This document shows positions 28,642 to 36,606 of a DNA stretch of 64,000 nucleotides, piece after piece; position 1 is the first letter of the stretch; every line of letters begins with the position of its first letter. The notes beneath the pieces are model-generated. The model was given only the letters and a program-made list of their open reading frames with translations. It was not told the DNA's origin and did not search any database. Position numbers and translations under genes: made by a program. The stretch is taken from NCBI RefSeq assembly GCF_000971115.1, contig NZ_BBLV01000019.1, forward strand, positions 1-64,000, in the 5' to 3' direction. This DNA is from Demequina gelatinilytica. Lineage in GTDB: Bacteria; Actinomycetota; Actinomycetes; Actinomycetales; Demequinaceae.

Positions 28642-29574
28642 ATGGCTCCGACGGTTCAGGAACCAAGGCTTGCGCGGTTCCTCGCGGACCTGGCCGTGAG
28701 CGGCGGAGTGGTGCGCCGGGATCGCGCTCTCGTCGCTGTCGGCCGCCGAGGGCTCGACAGCCTCGTGCGGGACGGACGGCTGGCTCGCGTCGCCGCAGGC
28801 CTCTACCTCCATCACGCGCTCGCAGCGGACCACGAGGTCCGGTGTCGCGCCGTGTCGGTATGGGGCAAGGGCGCCGTGGTGATCGCCGGCGCCTCGGCTC
28901 TGCACCTCCTGGACGGAAGGTATCCGGAGCCGGCCAGGATCGCCGCTGCGGCACCGTCCGATCGCCACCGATTCGCCCAGGCATGGGCGCAGGTCACCCT
29001 CGGCGGCACGCCTCCGCTCCGGAGGATCGTGCGCGGGATCCCCGTGATGCTGCCGGGCGACGCCGTGATCGACGCATGGTGCCGGGCCTCTCCGCACGAG
29101 CGCAAGGGCGTGGTCTACGAGGCGCTCTGGCTTGGCCTGTGCTCCGCGCACGCTCTCGAGGAGGGTGCGGCCCGTCGCCACCGCGTCGCGCAGCGCCAGG
29201 TGCTCGATCGCATCCTCCGCGACTTCCGCAACGGCGCCACGTCGCCCACGGAGGTGATGGCGAGGCGCGACGTCTTCCGGGGTCCGCGCTTCGCCGAGCT
29301 GGAGTGGCAGGTTCCGATGCAGGTGCGGGGCCGCGCGCGACACGCGGATGCGCTGCACCGACGCGCCCGCGTGGTGATCGAGCTCGACGGGGACAGGTAC
29401 CACTCGACGTGGAAGCAACGCGCGGCCGACCGCGAGCGTGACGCAGACTTCGCCTTCGCGGGCTGGCTGGCCGTCCGCCTCGGGTACGCCGACCTCCGCG
29501 ATCGCCCGGGATGGTGCCGCGCCACGGTCGCGGGCATCATCGCCTCGCGCCTCGCCGTGCCGCATCACCGTTGA
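28642..29574 (+). CDS. AbiEi-like / DUF559 nuclease-fold protein
   Basis: A 310-residue protein. Residues 8-65 look like the winged helix of AbiEi-type proteins (RLARFLADLAVSGGVVRRDRAL..LVRDGRLARVAAGLYLHHAL). The C-terminal 90 residues carry a DUF559/Vsr-like nuclease fold: ARHADALHRRARVVIELDGDRYHSTWKQR with Asp, Glu and Asp in place, then the basic end of the fold. Such proteins are common in actinobacteria, often as single genes; function is unproven. Inverted R1 copies lie on both sides (28464 and 29593), hinting at a mobile cassette. Confidence 0.72.
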   Translation: MAPTVQEPRLARFLADLAVSGGVVRRDRALVAVGRRGLDSLVRDGRLARVAAGLYLHHALAADHEVRCRAVSVWGKGAVVIAGASALHLLDGRYPEPARIAAAAPSDRHRFAQAWAQVTLGGTPPLRRIVRGIPVMLPGDAVIDAWCRASPHERKGVVYEALWLGLCSAHALEEGAARRHRVAQRQVLDRILRDFRNGATSPTEVMARRDVFRGPRFAELEWQVPMQVRGRARHADALHRRARVVIELDGDRYHSTWKQRAADRERDADFAFAGWLAVRLGYADLRDRPGWCRATVAGIIASRLAVPHHR

Positions 29575-29592
29575 TCGCATGCGGGCGTCAAG

Positions 29593-29654
29593 CCCGCGCC
29601 GAAGTGCCCGCTTTCGCGCCGCATCGTGCACTCTCATGCGGGGTCAACGCTTGC
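29593..29654 (-). repeat. R1 palindromic repeat, copy D
   Basis: On the minus strand it begins GCAAGCGTTGACCCCGCATG, carries GAGAGTGCACGATG and ends CGGGCACTTCGGCGCGGG. It lies in inverted orientation to copy C, 19 bp after the DUF559 stop and 26 bp before the aldo/keto reductase start. Confidence 0.7.
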
Positions 29655-29680
29655 ATGCGGGGAGAGCCTAGGCTGACGGC

Positions 29681-30694
29681 ATGACCCACGACCCGTATGT
29701 GGCCAGCGACGCCCGCTACGAGACCATGCCTTTCGCCCGCTCCGGGCGCTCGGGGCTCCGCCTGCCGAGGATCAGCCTCGGGCTGTGGCAGAACTTCGGC
29801 GGGCACCATCCGCTCGACAACCAGCGCGCGATCCTGCTCGCGGCGTTCGACATGGGGATCACCCACTTCGACCTCGCGAACAACTACGGTCCGCCGCCGG
29901 GCAGCGCCGAGGAGAACTTCGGCGGCTTCCTCGCGCGCGACCTCAAGCCGTACCGCGACGAGCTGATCATCAGCACCAAGGCCGGCTACTCGATGTGGCC
30001 CGGCCCCTACGGCGACTGGGGCTCGCGCAAGTACCTGCTCAGCAGCCTCGACGCCTCGCTCACCCGCATGGGCATCGACTACGTGGACGTGTTCTACCAC
30101 CACCGTCCCGACCCGGAGACGCCCATCGAGGAGTCGATGATGGCGCTGGACCAGGCGGTGCGCTCGGGCAAGGCGCTCTACGCGGGCATCTCCAACTACG
30201 GCCCCGCGGAGACCGAGGGGGCTGCGCGCATCCTGAGGGAGCTGGGCACGCCGCTGCTCATCCACCAGTTCAAGTACTCGATGTACGAGCGCACCGCGGA
30301 GGACGGCCTCCTCGATGCCCTGGATGCGGTGGGCGCCGGCTCGATCGTGTTCTCCCCGCTCGCGCAGGGCATGCTGACCGACCGGTACCTCAAGGGCATC
30401 CCCGAGGGGTCGCGGATCACGCACTCGCAGTTCCTGCATGAGAACCAGCTCACCGAGACCTACCTCGAGCGCACGCGTGCGCTCAACGAGATCGCGGCGG
30501 GTCGCGGGCAGAGCCTCGCGCAGCTCGCGCTGCAGTGGGTCCTCCGCGGCGGCCGGGTCACGTCCGCGCTCGTGGGCGCCTCCTCCGTCGCACAGCTCGA
30601 GGCCAACGTCGCGGCGCTCGACTTCCCCGAGCTCACCGACGAGGAGATCGCGGCGATCGAGCCGCACGCGGTCCACGGCACGTACTACGCCTGA
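29681..30694 (+). CDS. gpr: Aldo/keto reductase, L-glyceraldehyde-3-phosphate reductase type
   Basis: A 337-residue NADPH-dependent reductase closest in pattern to YghZ/Gpr: RISLGLWQNFGGHHPLDNQRAI, THFDLANNYGPPPGSAEENFG (catalytic Asp and Tyr), a conserved Lys in IISTKAGYSMWPGPYGDWGSRKYL, and YHHRPDPETP with the active-site His. Members detoxify methylglyoxal or reduce L-glyceraldehyde 3-phosphate. The length fits (about 340). It is monocistronic and convergent with mutY. Confidence 0.87.
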   Translation: MTHDPYVASDARYETMPFARSGRSGLRLPRISLGLWQNFGGHHPLDNQRAILLAAFDMGITHFDLANNYGPPPGSAEENFGGFLARDLKPYRDELIISTKAGYSMWPGPYGDWGSRKYLLSSLDASLTRMGIDYVDVFYHHRPDPETPIEESMMALDQAVRSGKALYAGISNYGPAETEGAARILRELGTPLLIHQFKYSMYERTAEDGLLDALDAVGAGSIVFSPLAQGMLTDRYLKGIPEGSRITHSQFLHENQLTETYLERTRALNEIAAGRGQSLAQLALQWVLRGGRVTSALVGASSVAQLEANVAALDFPELTDEEIAAIEPHAVHGTYYA

Positions 30695-30759
30695 CCCACG
30701 TCGCCGCAGGACACGAAGGGCGCGAGGGACGGGACGCCGGGCTGCCGAGGCATGCGCCG

Positions 30760-31686
30760 CTAGAGCGAGCAGCGTCCCGTCGCCTCGTCACGGGTCACCA
30801 GGCCGTCCGCGATCAACCCGTCGAGGCACCGGTCGAGCTGCCCCGGCTCCACGTCGGCCAGCGCCGCGTGCCCGCTCACGTTCACCCCGGACGATGCGGC
30901 TCGCAGCAGCGCCATGATCCGACCACGGACCTGACGGTCCGTGCCGTGCCACGGCTGCGTGCGTCGCGGCGCGGCCTCGAGACCTCGGCAGCCGTCCGCG
31001 AACCACGCGCAGGACCGGGCGAGCGGGCACTCGTCGCAGCGTGCGACGCGCGCGGTGCACACCAGGGCTCCCAGCTCCATCGAGGCCGCGGCCCACTCCG
31101 CGGCGGCCTCATCGTCCTCGGGCATCAGCGACGCCGCGAGCTCGCGTTCCCGCACGGTCTGGTGCGCCGCCGGCAGAGGCTCGCCGCTCCATGCGCGCCC
31201 GATGACGCGGCGCACGTTGGTGTCGAGCACGAGCGCCCGCCTCTGGAACGCGAACGACATGACGGCGGCCGCCGTGTAGTCCCCTACCCCGGGCAGCCCG
31301 CGAAGCTCCTCGAGGGAGCTCGGCACCGAGCCGTCGTGACGCTCGACCAGCGCCACCGCGCACTCCCACAGGCGCTTCGCGCGCCGCGGATACCCGAGGC
31401 GACCCCAGGCGCGCACCGCATCGGCCTGCGTCGCGGCGGCGAGCGCGCCGGGCGTGGGCCAGCGGGACATCCACTCGTGCCACACCGGCTCGACGCGGAC
31501 CACCGGCGTCTGCTGGAGCATGACCTCGCTCACCAGGACGCCCCACGGCGACGTGCGGCCGTCGCGCCACGGGAGGTCGCGCCCGGCCTCACGGAACCAC
31601 GCTCGCACCGCGTCGACGCGTGCGGGGGTCTCGGTCGTCGCAGGCACGGCGGCATTTCTGGGGACGGTCGGCACGCCTTCCATCAT
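30760..31686 (-). CDS. mutY: Adenine DNA glycosylase MutY
   Basis: A 308-residue glycosylase removing adenine opposite 8-oxoguanine. LPWRDGRTSPWGVLVSEVMLQQT carries the catalytic Glu, LPGVGDYTAAAV the helix-hairpin-helix, and LDTNVRRV the catalytic Asp. The [4Fe-4S] motif C-x6-C-x2-C-x5-C is complete (CTARVARC, CDEC, CPLARSC). The C-terminal recognition domain is short compared with E. coli MutY (350), as in other actinobacteria. Two adjacent ATG codons at 31686/31683 are both possible starts. Confidence 0.93.
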   Translation of the reverse strand: MMEGVPTVPRNAAVPATTETPARVDAVRAWFREAGRDLPWRDGRTSPWGVLVSEVMLQQTPVVRVEPVWHEWMSRWPTPGALAAATQADAVRAWGRLGYPRRAKRLWECAVALVERHDGSVPSSLEELRGLPGVGDYTAAAVMSFAFQRRALVLDTNVRRVIGRAWSGEPLPAAHQTVRERELAASLMPEDDEAAAEWAAASMELGALVCTARVARCDECPLARSCAWFADGCRGLEAAPRRTQPWHGTDRQVRGRIMALLRAASSGVNVSGHAALADVEPGQLDRCLDGLIADGLVTRDEATGRCSL

Positions 31687-31734
31687 CCCAGCGCATGCGG
31701 CCCCTACCGTGGATGCGGATCGGAGGTGGCTGCC

Positions 31735-32439
31735 ATGAAGGGTCTGCGCGAGCCCGTGGGCGAGCATCCTGCCGAGGTGTACTGGCGACGCAGGATCGTG
31801 CTCGTGGTCGCGATCGTGGTCATCGTGCTGGTCGGCAGGCTCATCTGGAGCGCGGTCGCCTCGGGCTCGGAGCCCGGCACGGACGACGCGGGCGGATCCG
31901 AGCCCACCGTGACCGAGACCGCTGACGCTCCCGCGGACGATGCCGCGGGCGACGAGGGCGACGACGGCGCCACCGTCACCGAGGTGGCGGACCAGTCCGG
32001 CGCCAGCGCGGAGCCGACCGTCGACGCGGAGGAGCCCGCCGCCGCGATCGGGGCCTGCGAGCAGGGCGACATCTCCGTGGCGCTGGGCGAGACGGCGCGC
32101 GTGGGGGCGGAGGCGGTCGCGTTCGACGTCACGCTCACGCAGACGGGCGACGAGGCGTGCCTCCTCGATGCCTCGACCGGCAAGAGCTCGCTGCTCATCA
32201 CGTCGGGCGACACGCGCATCTGGTCGTCGTCCGACTGCAAGGCCACCGCGACGCTCGCGGACAAGGAGTGGCTGCTCGACTCCGGCAAGTCCAAGACCTT
32301 CGAGGTCTCGTGGCCGCGCGAGTGGAGCTCCGAGGGCTGCGGCACACCCAGCAACCGGGCACCGCAGCCGGGCACCTACTGGGCGCAGCTCACCTTCCAG
32401 GGTCAGACGGCGGAGCGCATCCCGTTCGTGCTGTCCTGA
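31735..32439 (+). CDS. DUF4232-like membrane-anchored protein
   Basis: A 234-residue protein with one membrane segment (about 21-42), an acidic Thr/Glu/Asp-rich linker (about 45-100), and an extracytoplasmic beta domain of about 130 residues. The domain has two cysteine pairs (ACEQGDISVAL, EACLLDAS, SDCKAT, EGCGTP), as in DUF4232-type domains. CGGAGG precedes the ATG. The function is unknown. It is divergent from mutY and converges with radA, leaving 3 bp. Confidence 0.75.
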   Translation: MKGLREPVGEHPAEVYWRRRIVLVVAIVVIVLVGRLIWSAVASGSEPGTDDAGGSEPTVTETADAPADDAAGDEGDDGATVTEVADQSGASAEPTVDAEEPAAAIGACEQGDISVALGETARVGAEAVAFDVTLTQTGDEACLLDASTGKSSLLITSGDTRIWSSSDCKATATLADKEWLLDSGKSKTFEVSWPREWSSEGCGTPSNRAPQPGTYWAQLTFQGQTAERIPFVLS

Positions 32440-32442
32440 CGC

Positions 32443-33816
32443 TCAGTCGCGGGGCAGCGCGAGGTCGACCGCCTGCGCGACCGAGCCCACCGCATGGACG
32501 CGGACCTGGGACGGCAGGCGGGACGTGTCGGTGGAGGCCGGCACGATCACATCGGTGAACCCGAGACGTGCCGCCTCCGCGACGCGCTGAGCGATCGCGG
32601 ACGCAGGCCGGACGGCGCCCGACAGCGCGACCTCGCCCACCGCGGCCCACCCGCGCCGCACCGGGGTGTCGGCTCGCGCTGAGGCGAGCGCGAGGGCGAG
32701 CGCGACATCCGCCGCCGGCTCGCTCACGCGGGCGCCGCCCACGGTCGAGACGTAGACGTCCTCGGAGGCGACGGGGAGACCCACGCGCCGGTGCAGGACG
32801 GCCAGCAGCATCGCGACCCGCGACCCGTCGACGCCCGACGTGGCGCGACGCGGGTTGGCGAGCGCGCTGGGCGCCACGAGCGCCTGGATCTCCGCCGGCA
32901 GGGGCCGCTTGCCGTCGATGGTGATGGTGGGGCACGTGCCGGGCACCGACTCGGCGTCGCGCGACAGGAACAGCCCGGACGGGTCGGCGACCGACTCGAT
33001 GCCGGAGTCGACCAGCTGGAAGCAGCCGACCTCGTCCACCGACCCGAAGCGGTTCTTGAGCGCCCGCAGCAGCCGCAGCGGGCTGTGCTGATCCCCCTCG
33101 AACTGGCACACCACGTCGACCAGGTGCTCGACGATGCGCGGTCCCGCGACCGAGCCGTCCTTGGTCACATGGCCCACGAGCACCATGGGCAGGCCGCGTG
33201 TCTTGGCCGCCTGGATCAGGGCGGACGACACCTCGCGGACCTGACCCACGCCGCCCGGCGCGCCCTCGACCTGGGCCGAGGCGATGGTCTGGATCGAGTC
33301 GATCATCACCAGCGCGGGCTCCGCGGCGTCGAGGTGCGCGAGCACGGCCCCGAGGTCCGTCTCCGCCGCGAGCAGCACCTCCTGCTCGAGCGCCCCGATG
33401 CGCTCGGCACGCAGCCGCACCTGTCCGGCGCTCTCCTCACCCGTGACGTAGAGCACGCGTCCGCCGGCCCTCGCGGTGCGCGCGGCGACGTCGAGCAGCA
33501 GCGTGGACTTGCCCACGCCCGGCTCCCCCGCGAGCAGGATCACCGCACCCGGCACGAGCCCGCCTCCGAGCACGCGGTCGAACTCTCCGACCCCCGTCGC
33601 GGCACGTGCCGCGGCCGCCGCCGAGACCTCGGAGATGGGCAGCGCGGGAGCCGTCACCGCGGTGGCCTTGGTCGCGGGTCCCGCGGGCGCGGCACCTACC
33701 TCGACCACGGTCCCCCAGGCCTGGCACTCGCCGCACCGCCCCACCCACTTGACCGCGCTCCAGCCGCATTCGCTGCAGCGGTAGCCGGGAAGGGTCTTGC
33801 GGGTCGAGGTGGCCAT
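32443..33816 (-). CDS. radA: DNA repair protein RadA
   Basis: A 457-residue RecA-like branch-migration ATPase. An N-terminal zinc finger YRCSECGWSAVKWVGRCGECQAW (CxxC..CxxC), Walker A GEPGVGKSTL (about 95), the RadA-specific KNRFGS motif (about 255) and a C-terminal Lon-like domain (RRVGLPVASEDVYVSTVGG, ASARADTPVRRG) are all present. It acts in recombination and DNA repair. The ATG is 75 bp from the divergent hypothetical gene. Confidence 0.95.
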   Translation of the reverse strand: MATSTRKTLPGYRCSECGWSAVKWVGRCGECQAWGTVVEVGAAPAGPATKATAVTAPALPISEVSAAAAARAATGVGEFDRVLGGGLVPGAVILLAGEPGVGKSTLLLDVAARTARAGGRVLYVTGEESAGQVRLRAERIGALEQEVLLAAETDLGAVLAHLDAAEPALVMIDSIQTIASAQVEGAPGGVGQVREVSSALIQAAKTRGLPMVLVGHVTKDGSVAGPRIVEHLVDVVCQFEGDQHSPLRLLRALKNRFGSVDEVGCFQLVDSGIESVADPSGLFLSRDAESVPGTCPTITIDGKRPLPAEIQALVAPSALANPRRATSGVDGSRVAMLLAVLHRRVGLPVASEDVYVSTVGGARVSEPAADVALALALASARADTPVRRGWAAVGEVALSGAVRPASAIAQRVAEAARLGFTDVIVPASTDTSRLPSQVRVHAVGSVAQAVDLALPRD

Positions 33817-33890
33817 GCGCCCACGCTACCGGCGGCCTCCGACAGCGCGGCTCGCCGGCGGGGTCGGCGGTCGCCCCTAGGCTGGGGCGC

Positions 33891-35117
33891 ATGACGCGCG
33901 ACGAGTGGAGCTGGGCCCCGGTCCACGAGGCCCGAGCCGGACAGCCCGAGGAGGTGGCGCCGTCGAAGCCCGTGCCGCCGCGAGCGCCCGGGCGCGGGCT
34001 CGAGGACGTCCCCGAGCCCGTCGACCTCGACATCGACACCGTCGCCGCGCCGTATGCCGGCCCGGCAGCCGAGGAGGTCCTGCCCGAGCCGTGGGCGCCC
34101 ACCGACGGCGACCGCGGACCCGCGGCACCGGCCGAGACGTCCTACCGCACCTCCGTCGAGGCGCTCGGCGCGACCGCGGCGGCCAACGCCGCGCTCCACG
34201 CGGCCGGCGCCCCCACCCCGCTCGCGGGGGTTCCCCAGGTGCGCGGCCGCATCATCGATCCCGCCCCGATCGCGGACGGCGGCCCCGCGTTCACCCCGAT
34301 CCTGGCGACCGAGGCGGCACGCCCCGAGCCCGTGACGGCGCCCGTGCCCGCCGTGCCCTCGTGGGCGACCATCGCCGCCACGGTCCCGAAGCCCGACTCC
34401 GACGACGAGCCGACCCCGGCGCTGTACCGGCCGCGCGTCCCCGCGGAGGCCCCCGGCGCCGCGACGCGCCCGCCCGCCGATCCGCGACCCGACGCACCCG
34501 GGGACGGCGACGCGGTCGACGGCGGGAACGGCCTCGACACCGACGAGGGCCGCAGGCCCGGCCGCGCGTGGCCGCTCATCCTGGTGGGCCTCGTGATCCT
34601 CGGTGCGGCCTTCGCCGCGGCCTGGTTCCTGCTGCTGCGGCCCGAGGCGATCACCCTGCCCGAGCAGCACGTGCTGAGCGTGCCGTCCGCCGATCCCGGC
34701 AGCACGCTCGAGCCGTTCGTCCCCACGGACCCGAGCCCCTTCCTCGCAGCGATGCCCACGGTGGCGGGCGACTGGACGCTCACCGCCGCGACCGCGCGGG
34801 ACGCCGCCTCCGACGGCGCGCTGCCCGGACGCGTCGCCGAGGCGTACACGCTCACGTACTCCGACGGCACCGCCGAGGTGACCCTCATCGCGCGCCAGCT
34901 GTACTCGGAGGAGGACGCCGCCGCGGCGCTGACCAAGGCGGCCGGCAAGGACGCGGAGCTCACGGACGCGACCGTGGGCGGCTCCGTCGTGGGCCGGCGC
35001 GCCGTGCTCGAGACGGACGATGCCACGCGCGTGCTGTGGACCAACGGCAGCGCCTTCTTCGTCGTCAAGGGAGCGGCCGAGGACGTCGCCCGCTTCACGG
35101 AGACGCTCGGGCTATGA
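33891..35117 (+). CDS. Hypothetical protein with disordered N-terminus and one membrane span
   Basis: A 408-residue protein. Residues 1-220 are Pro/Ala/Glu-rich and probably disordered, starting MTRDEWSWAPVHEAR. One membrane segment lies at about 225-247 (WPLILVGLVILGAAFAAAWFLLL). An extracytoplasmic domain of 160 residues follows, with DWTLTAATARDAASDGALPG, YSDGTAEVTLIARQLYS and VLWTNGSAFFVVKG. No family is recognised. The TetR gene overlaps its stop (ATGA), so this protein may be controlled by or linked to that regulator. Confidence 0.72.
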   Translation: MTRDEWSWAPVHEARAGQPEEVAPSKPVPPRAPGRGLEDVPEPVDLDIDTVAAPYAGPAAEEVLPEPWAPTDGDRGPAAPAETSYRTSVEALGATAAANAALHAAGAPTPLAGVPQVRGRIIDPAPIADGGPAFTPILATEAARPEPVTAPVPAVPSWATIAATVPKPDSDDEPTPALYRPRVPAEAPGAATRPPADPRPDAPGDGDAVDGGNGLDTDEGRRPGRAWPLILVGLVILGAAFAAAWFLLLRPEAITLPEQHVLSVPSADPGSTLEPFVPTDPSPFLAAMPTVAGDWTLTAATARDAASDGALPGRVAEAYTLTYSDGTAEVTLIARQLYSEEDAAAALTKAAGKDAELTDATVGGSVVGRRAVLETDDATRVLWTNGSAFFVVKGAAEDVARFTETLGL

Positions 35118-35728
35118 CGGCCCCCGCGGCGGACGGGCCGCGCATGCGGGGCCCGCGCGGCGTGGGCGCCGACACGCGAGGCGACATCCTCGCGGCAGCC
35201 GCGGCGGTGTTCGGCGACAAGGGCTACGCCGCATCGTCCCTGAGGGAGATCGCGCGCGCCGCGGCCGTGGATCCGGCGCTCGTCCGTCACTACTTCGGCA
35301 CCAAGCAGGACCTCTTCGTCGCCGTGATGCGCCCGCTCGAGAGCGACGATGCGCGCGTCGCCGACCTCGCCTCGCTCCCCCGCGACCGGCTGGGCGAGGG
35401 CCTGCTGCGGCTCGCCCTGTCGCTGTGGGAGGACCCGGTCGCGAGCGTGCGTCTGCGCGCCGTGCTCGCCTCCGCCGTCTCGACCGCCGAGGTGGGCCCC
35501 GCGATGGCCACCGTGATGCAGCGCGACCTCCTGCGCCGCATCGTGCGCGAGGACCAGGCCGAGGCGCGCGCCGCCGCGTGCGCGACGCAGATCACCGGGC
35601 TCGCGCTCGGGCGCTACGTGCTCGAGATCCCCGCGCTCGCCCACGCGACGATCGACGAGCTCTGCGCGATCTACGCGCCCACGCTGCAGCGCTACCTCGA
35701 CGGCGACCTCGAGGGGGCGCCGCGATAG
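35114..35728 (+). CDS. TetR-family regulator
   Basis: A 204-residue regulator with the TetR helix-turn-helix TRGDILAAAAAVFGDKGYAASSLREIARAAAVDPALVRHYFGTKQDLF. The ligand domain is unassigned but shows the TetR_C pattern RDRLGEGLLRLALSLWEDP common in actinobacteria. It overlaps the upstream membrane protein by 4 bp and is followed by proC after 9 bp, so the three may form one transcript. Confidence 0.87.
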   Translation: MTAPAADGPRMRGPRGVGADTRGDILAAAAAVFGDKGYAASSLREIARAAAVDPALVRHYFGTKQDLFVAVMRPLESDDARVADLASLPRDRLGEGLLRLALSLWEDPVASVRLRAVLASAVSTAEVGPAMATVMQRDLLRRIVREDQAEARAAACATQITGLALGRYVLEIPALAHATIDELCAIYAPTLQRYLDGDLEGAPR

Positions 35729-35737
35729 GTTGGACGC

Positions 35738-36580
35738 ATGAGCACCGAAGCCACGTCCTCCTCCGCGCTGCCCACCGTCGCCGTCATCGGCGGCGGCGTG
35801 ATCGGCGGCACCCTCATCACCGCGATGAAGGTCGCGGGCTGGCCGGGCGGGTCGATCACGGTCGCCAACCGCGGCGAGGACAAGCGCGAGGCCCTGGTGC
35901 AGGCGCATGGGATCCGGGCCACCGGGGACAACCGTGAGGCCGTGGCCGGGGCCCAGGTGGTGGTGCTCGCCGTCAAGCCGCAGCAGATGGCGGACGTGCT
36001 CGCCGAGGTCGCGGACGCGATCGAGCCCGGCGCTGTGGTCATGACGGTGGCCGCGGCCCTGCCCGCATCCTTCTACGAGGAGCGGCTGGCAGCGGGCACC
36101 CCGGTCGTGCGGCTCATGCCGAACACGCCGTCCGTGATCGGACGCGGCGCGACGTCGGTGTCCCCCGGCGCGCACGCGACCGAGGAGCACCTGATCGTCG
36201 CGGAGACGATGCTGCGCGCGACGGGCCTGGTGGTGCGCGTCCCCGAGGAGCAGATCGAGGCGGTGACCGTGGTCGCGGGCTCCGCGCCGGCGTTCTTCTA
36301 CGCGTTCACCGAGGCCCTCACCGACGCGGGCGTGGCGCAGGGCCTCGATCGCGATCTCGCCTCGCTGCTCGCGCAGCAGACCTTCGCGGGTGCCGCGCAG
36401 CTGCTCGTCGAGTCCGGCGAGACCCCGCAGGAGCTGCGCCGTCGCGTGAGCTCCCCGGGCGGCGTCACCCTCGCCGCGCTCGAGGCGATGACCGATGCGG
36501 GCCTCCAGGGCGTCGTCTCCGCCGGGGGCCGGGCCGCGGTGGCCCGCACCCGGGAGATGTCCGCGCAGCTCGCCGGCTGA
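35738..36580 (+). CDS. proC: Pyrroline-5-carboxylate reductase
   Basis: A 280-residue NAD(P)H enzyme of the last step of proline synthesis. The Rossmann motif VAVIGGGVIGG, LAVKPQQMADVL, RLMPNTPSVIGRGATSVSP and VAGSAPAFFYAFTEAL are present. RVSSPGGVTLAALEAM differs from the usual SPGGTT by Val for Thr. The length fits the family (about 270). It is third in a run with the membrane protein and TetR genes. Confidence 0.93.
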   Translation: MSTEATSSSALPTVAVIGGGVIGGTLITAMKVAGWPGGSITVANRGEDKREALVQAHGIRATGDNREAVAGAQVVVLAVKPQQMADVLAEVADAIEPGAVVMTVAAALPASFYEERLAAGTPVVRLMPNTPSVIGRGATSVSPGAHATEEHLIVAETMLRATGLVVRVPEEQIEAVTVVAGSAPAFFYAFTEALTDAGVAQGLDRDLASLLAQQTFAGAAQLLVESGETPQELRRRVSSPGGVTLAALEAMTDAGLQGVVSAGGRAAVARTREMSAQLAG

Positions 36581-36606
36581 CGACGCCGAGGCTCACCCCG
36601 GTCGGC

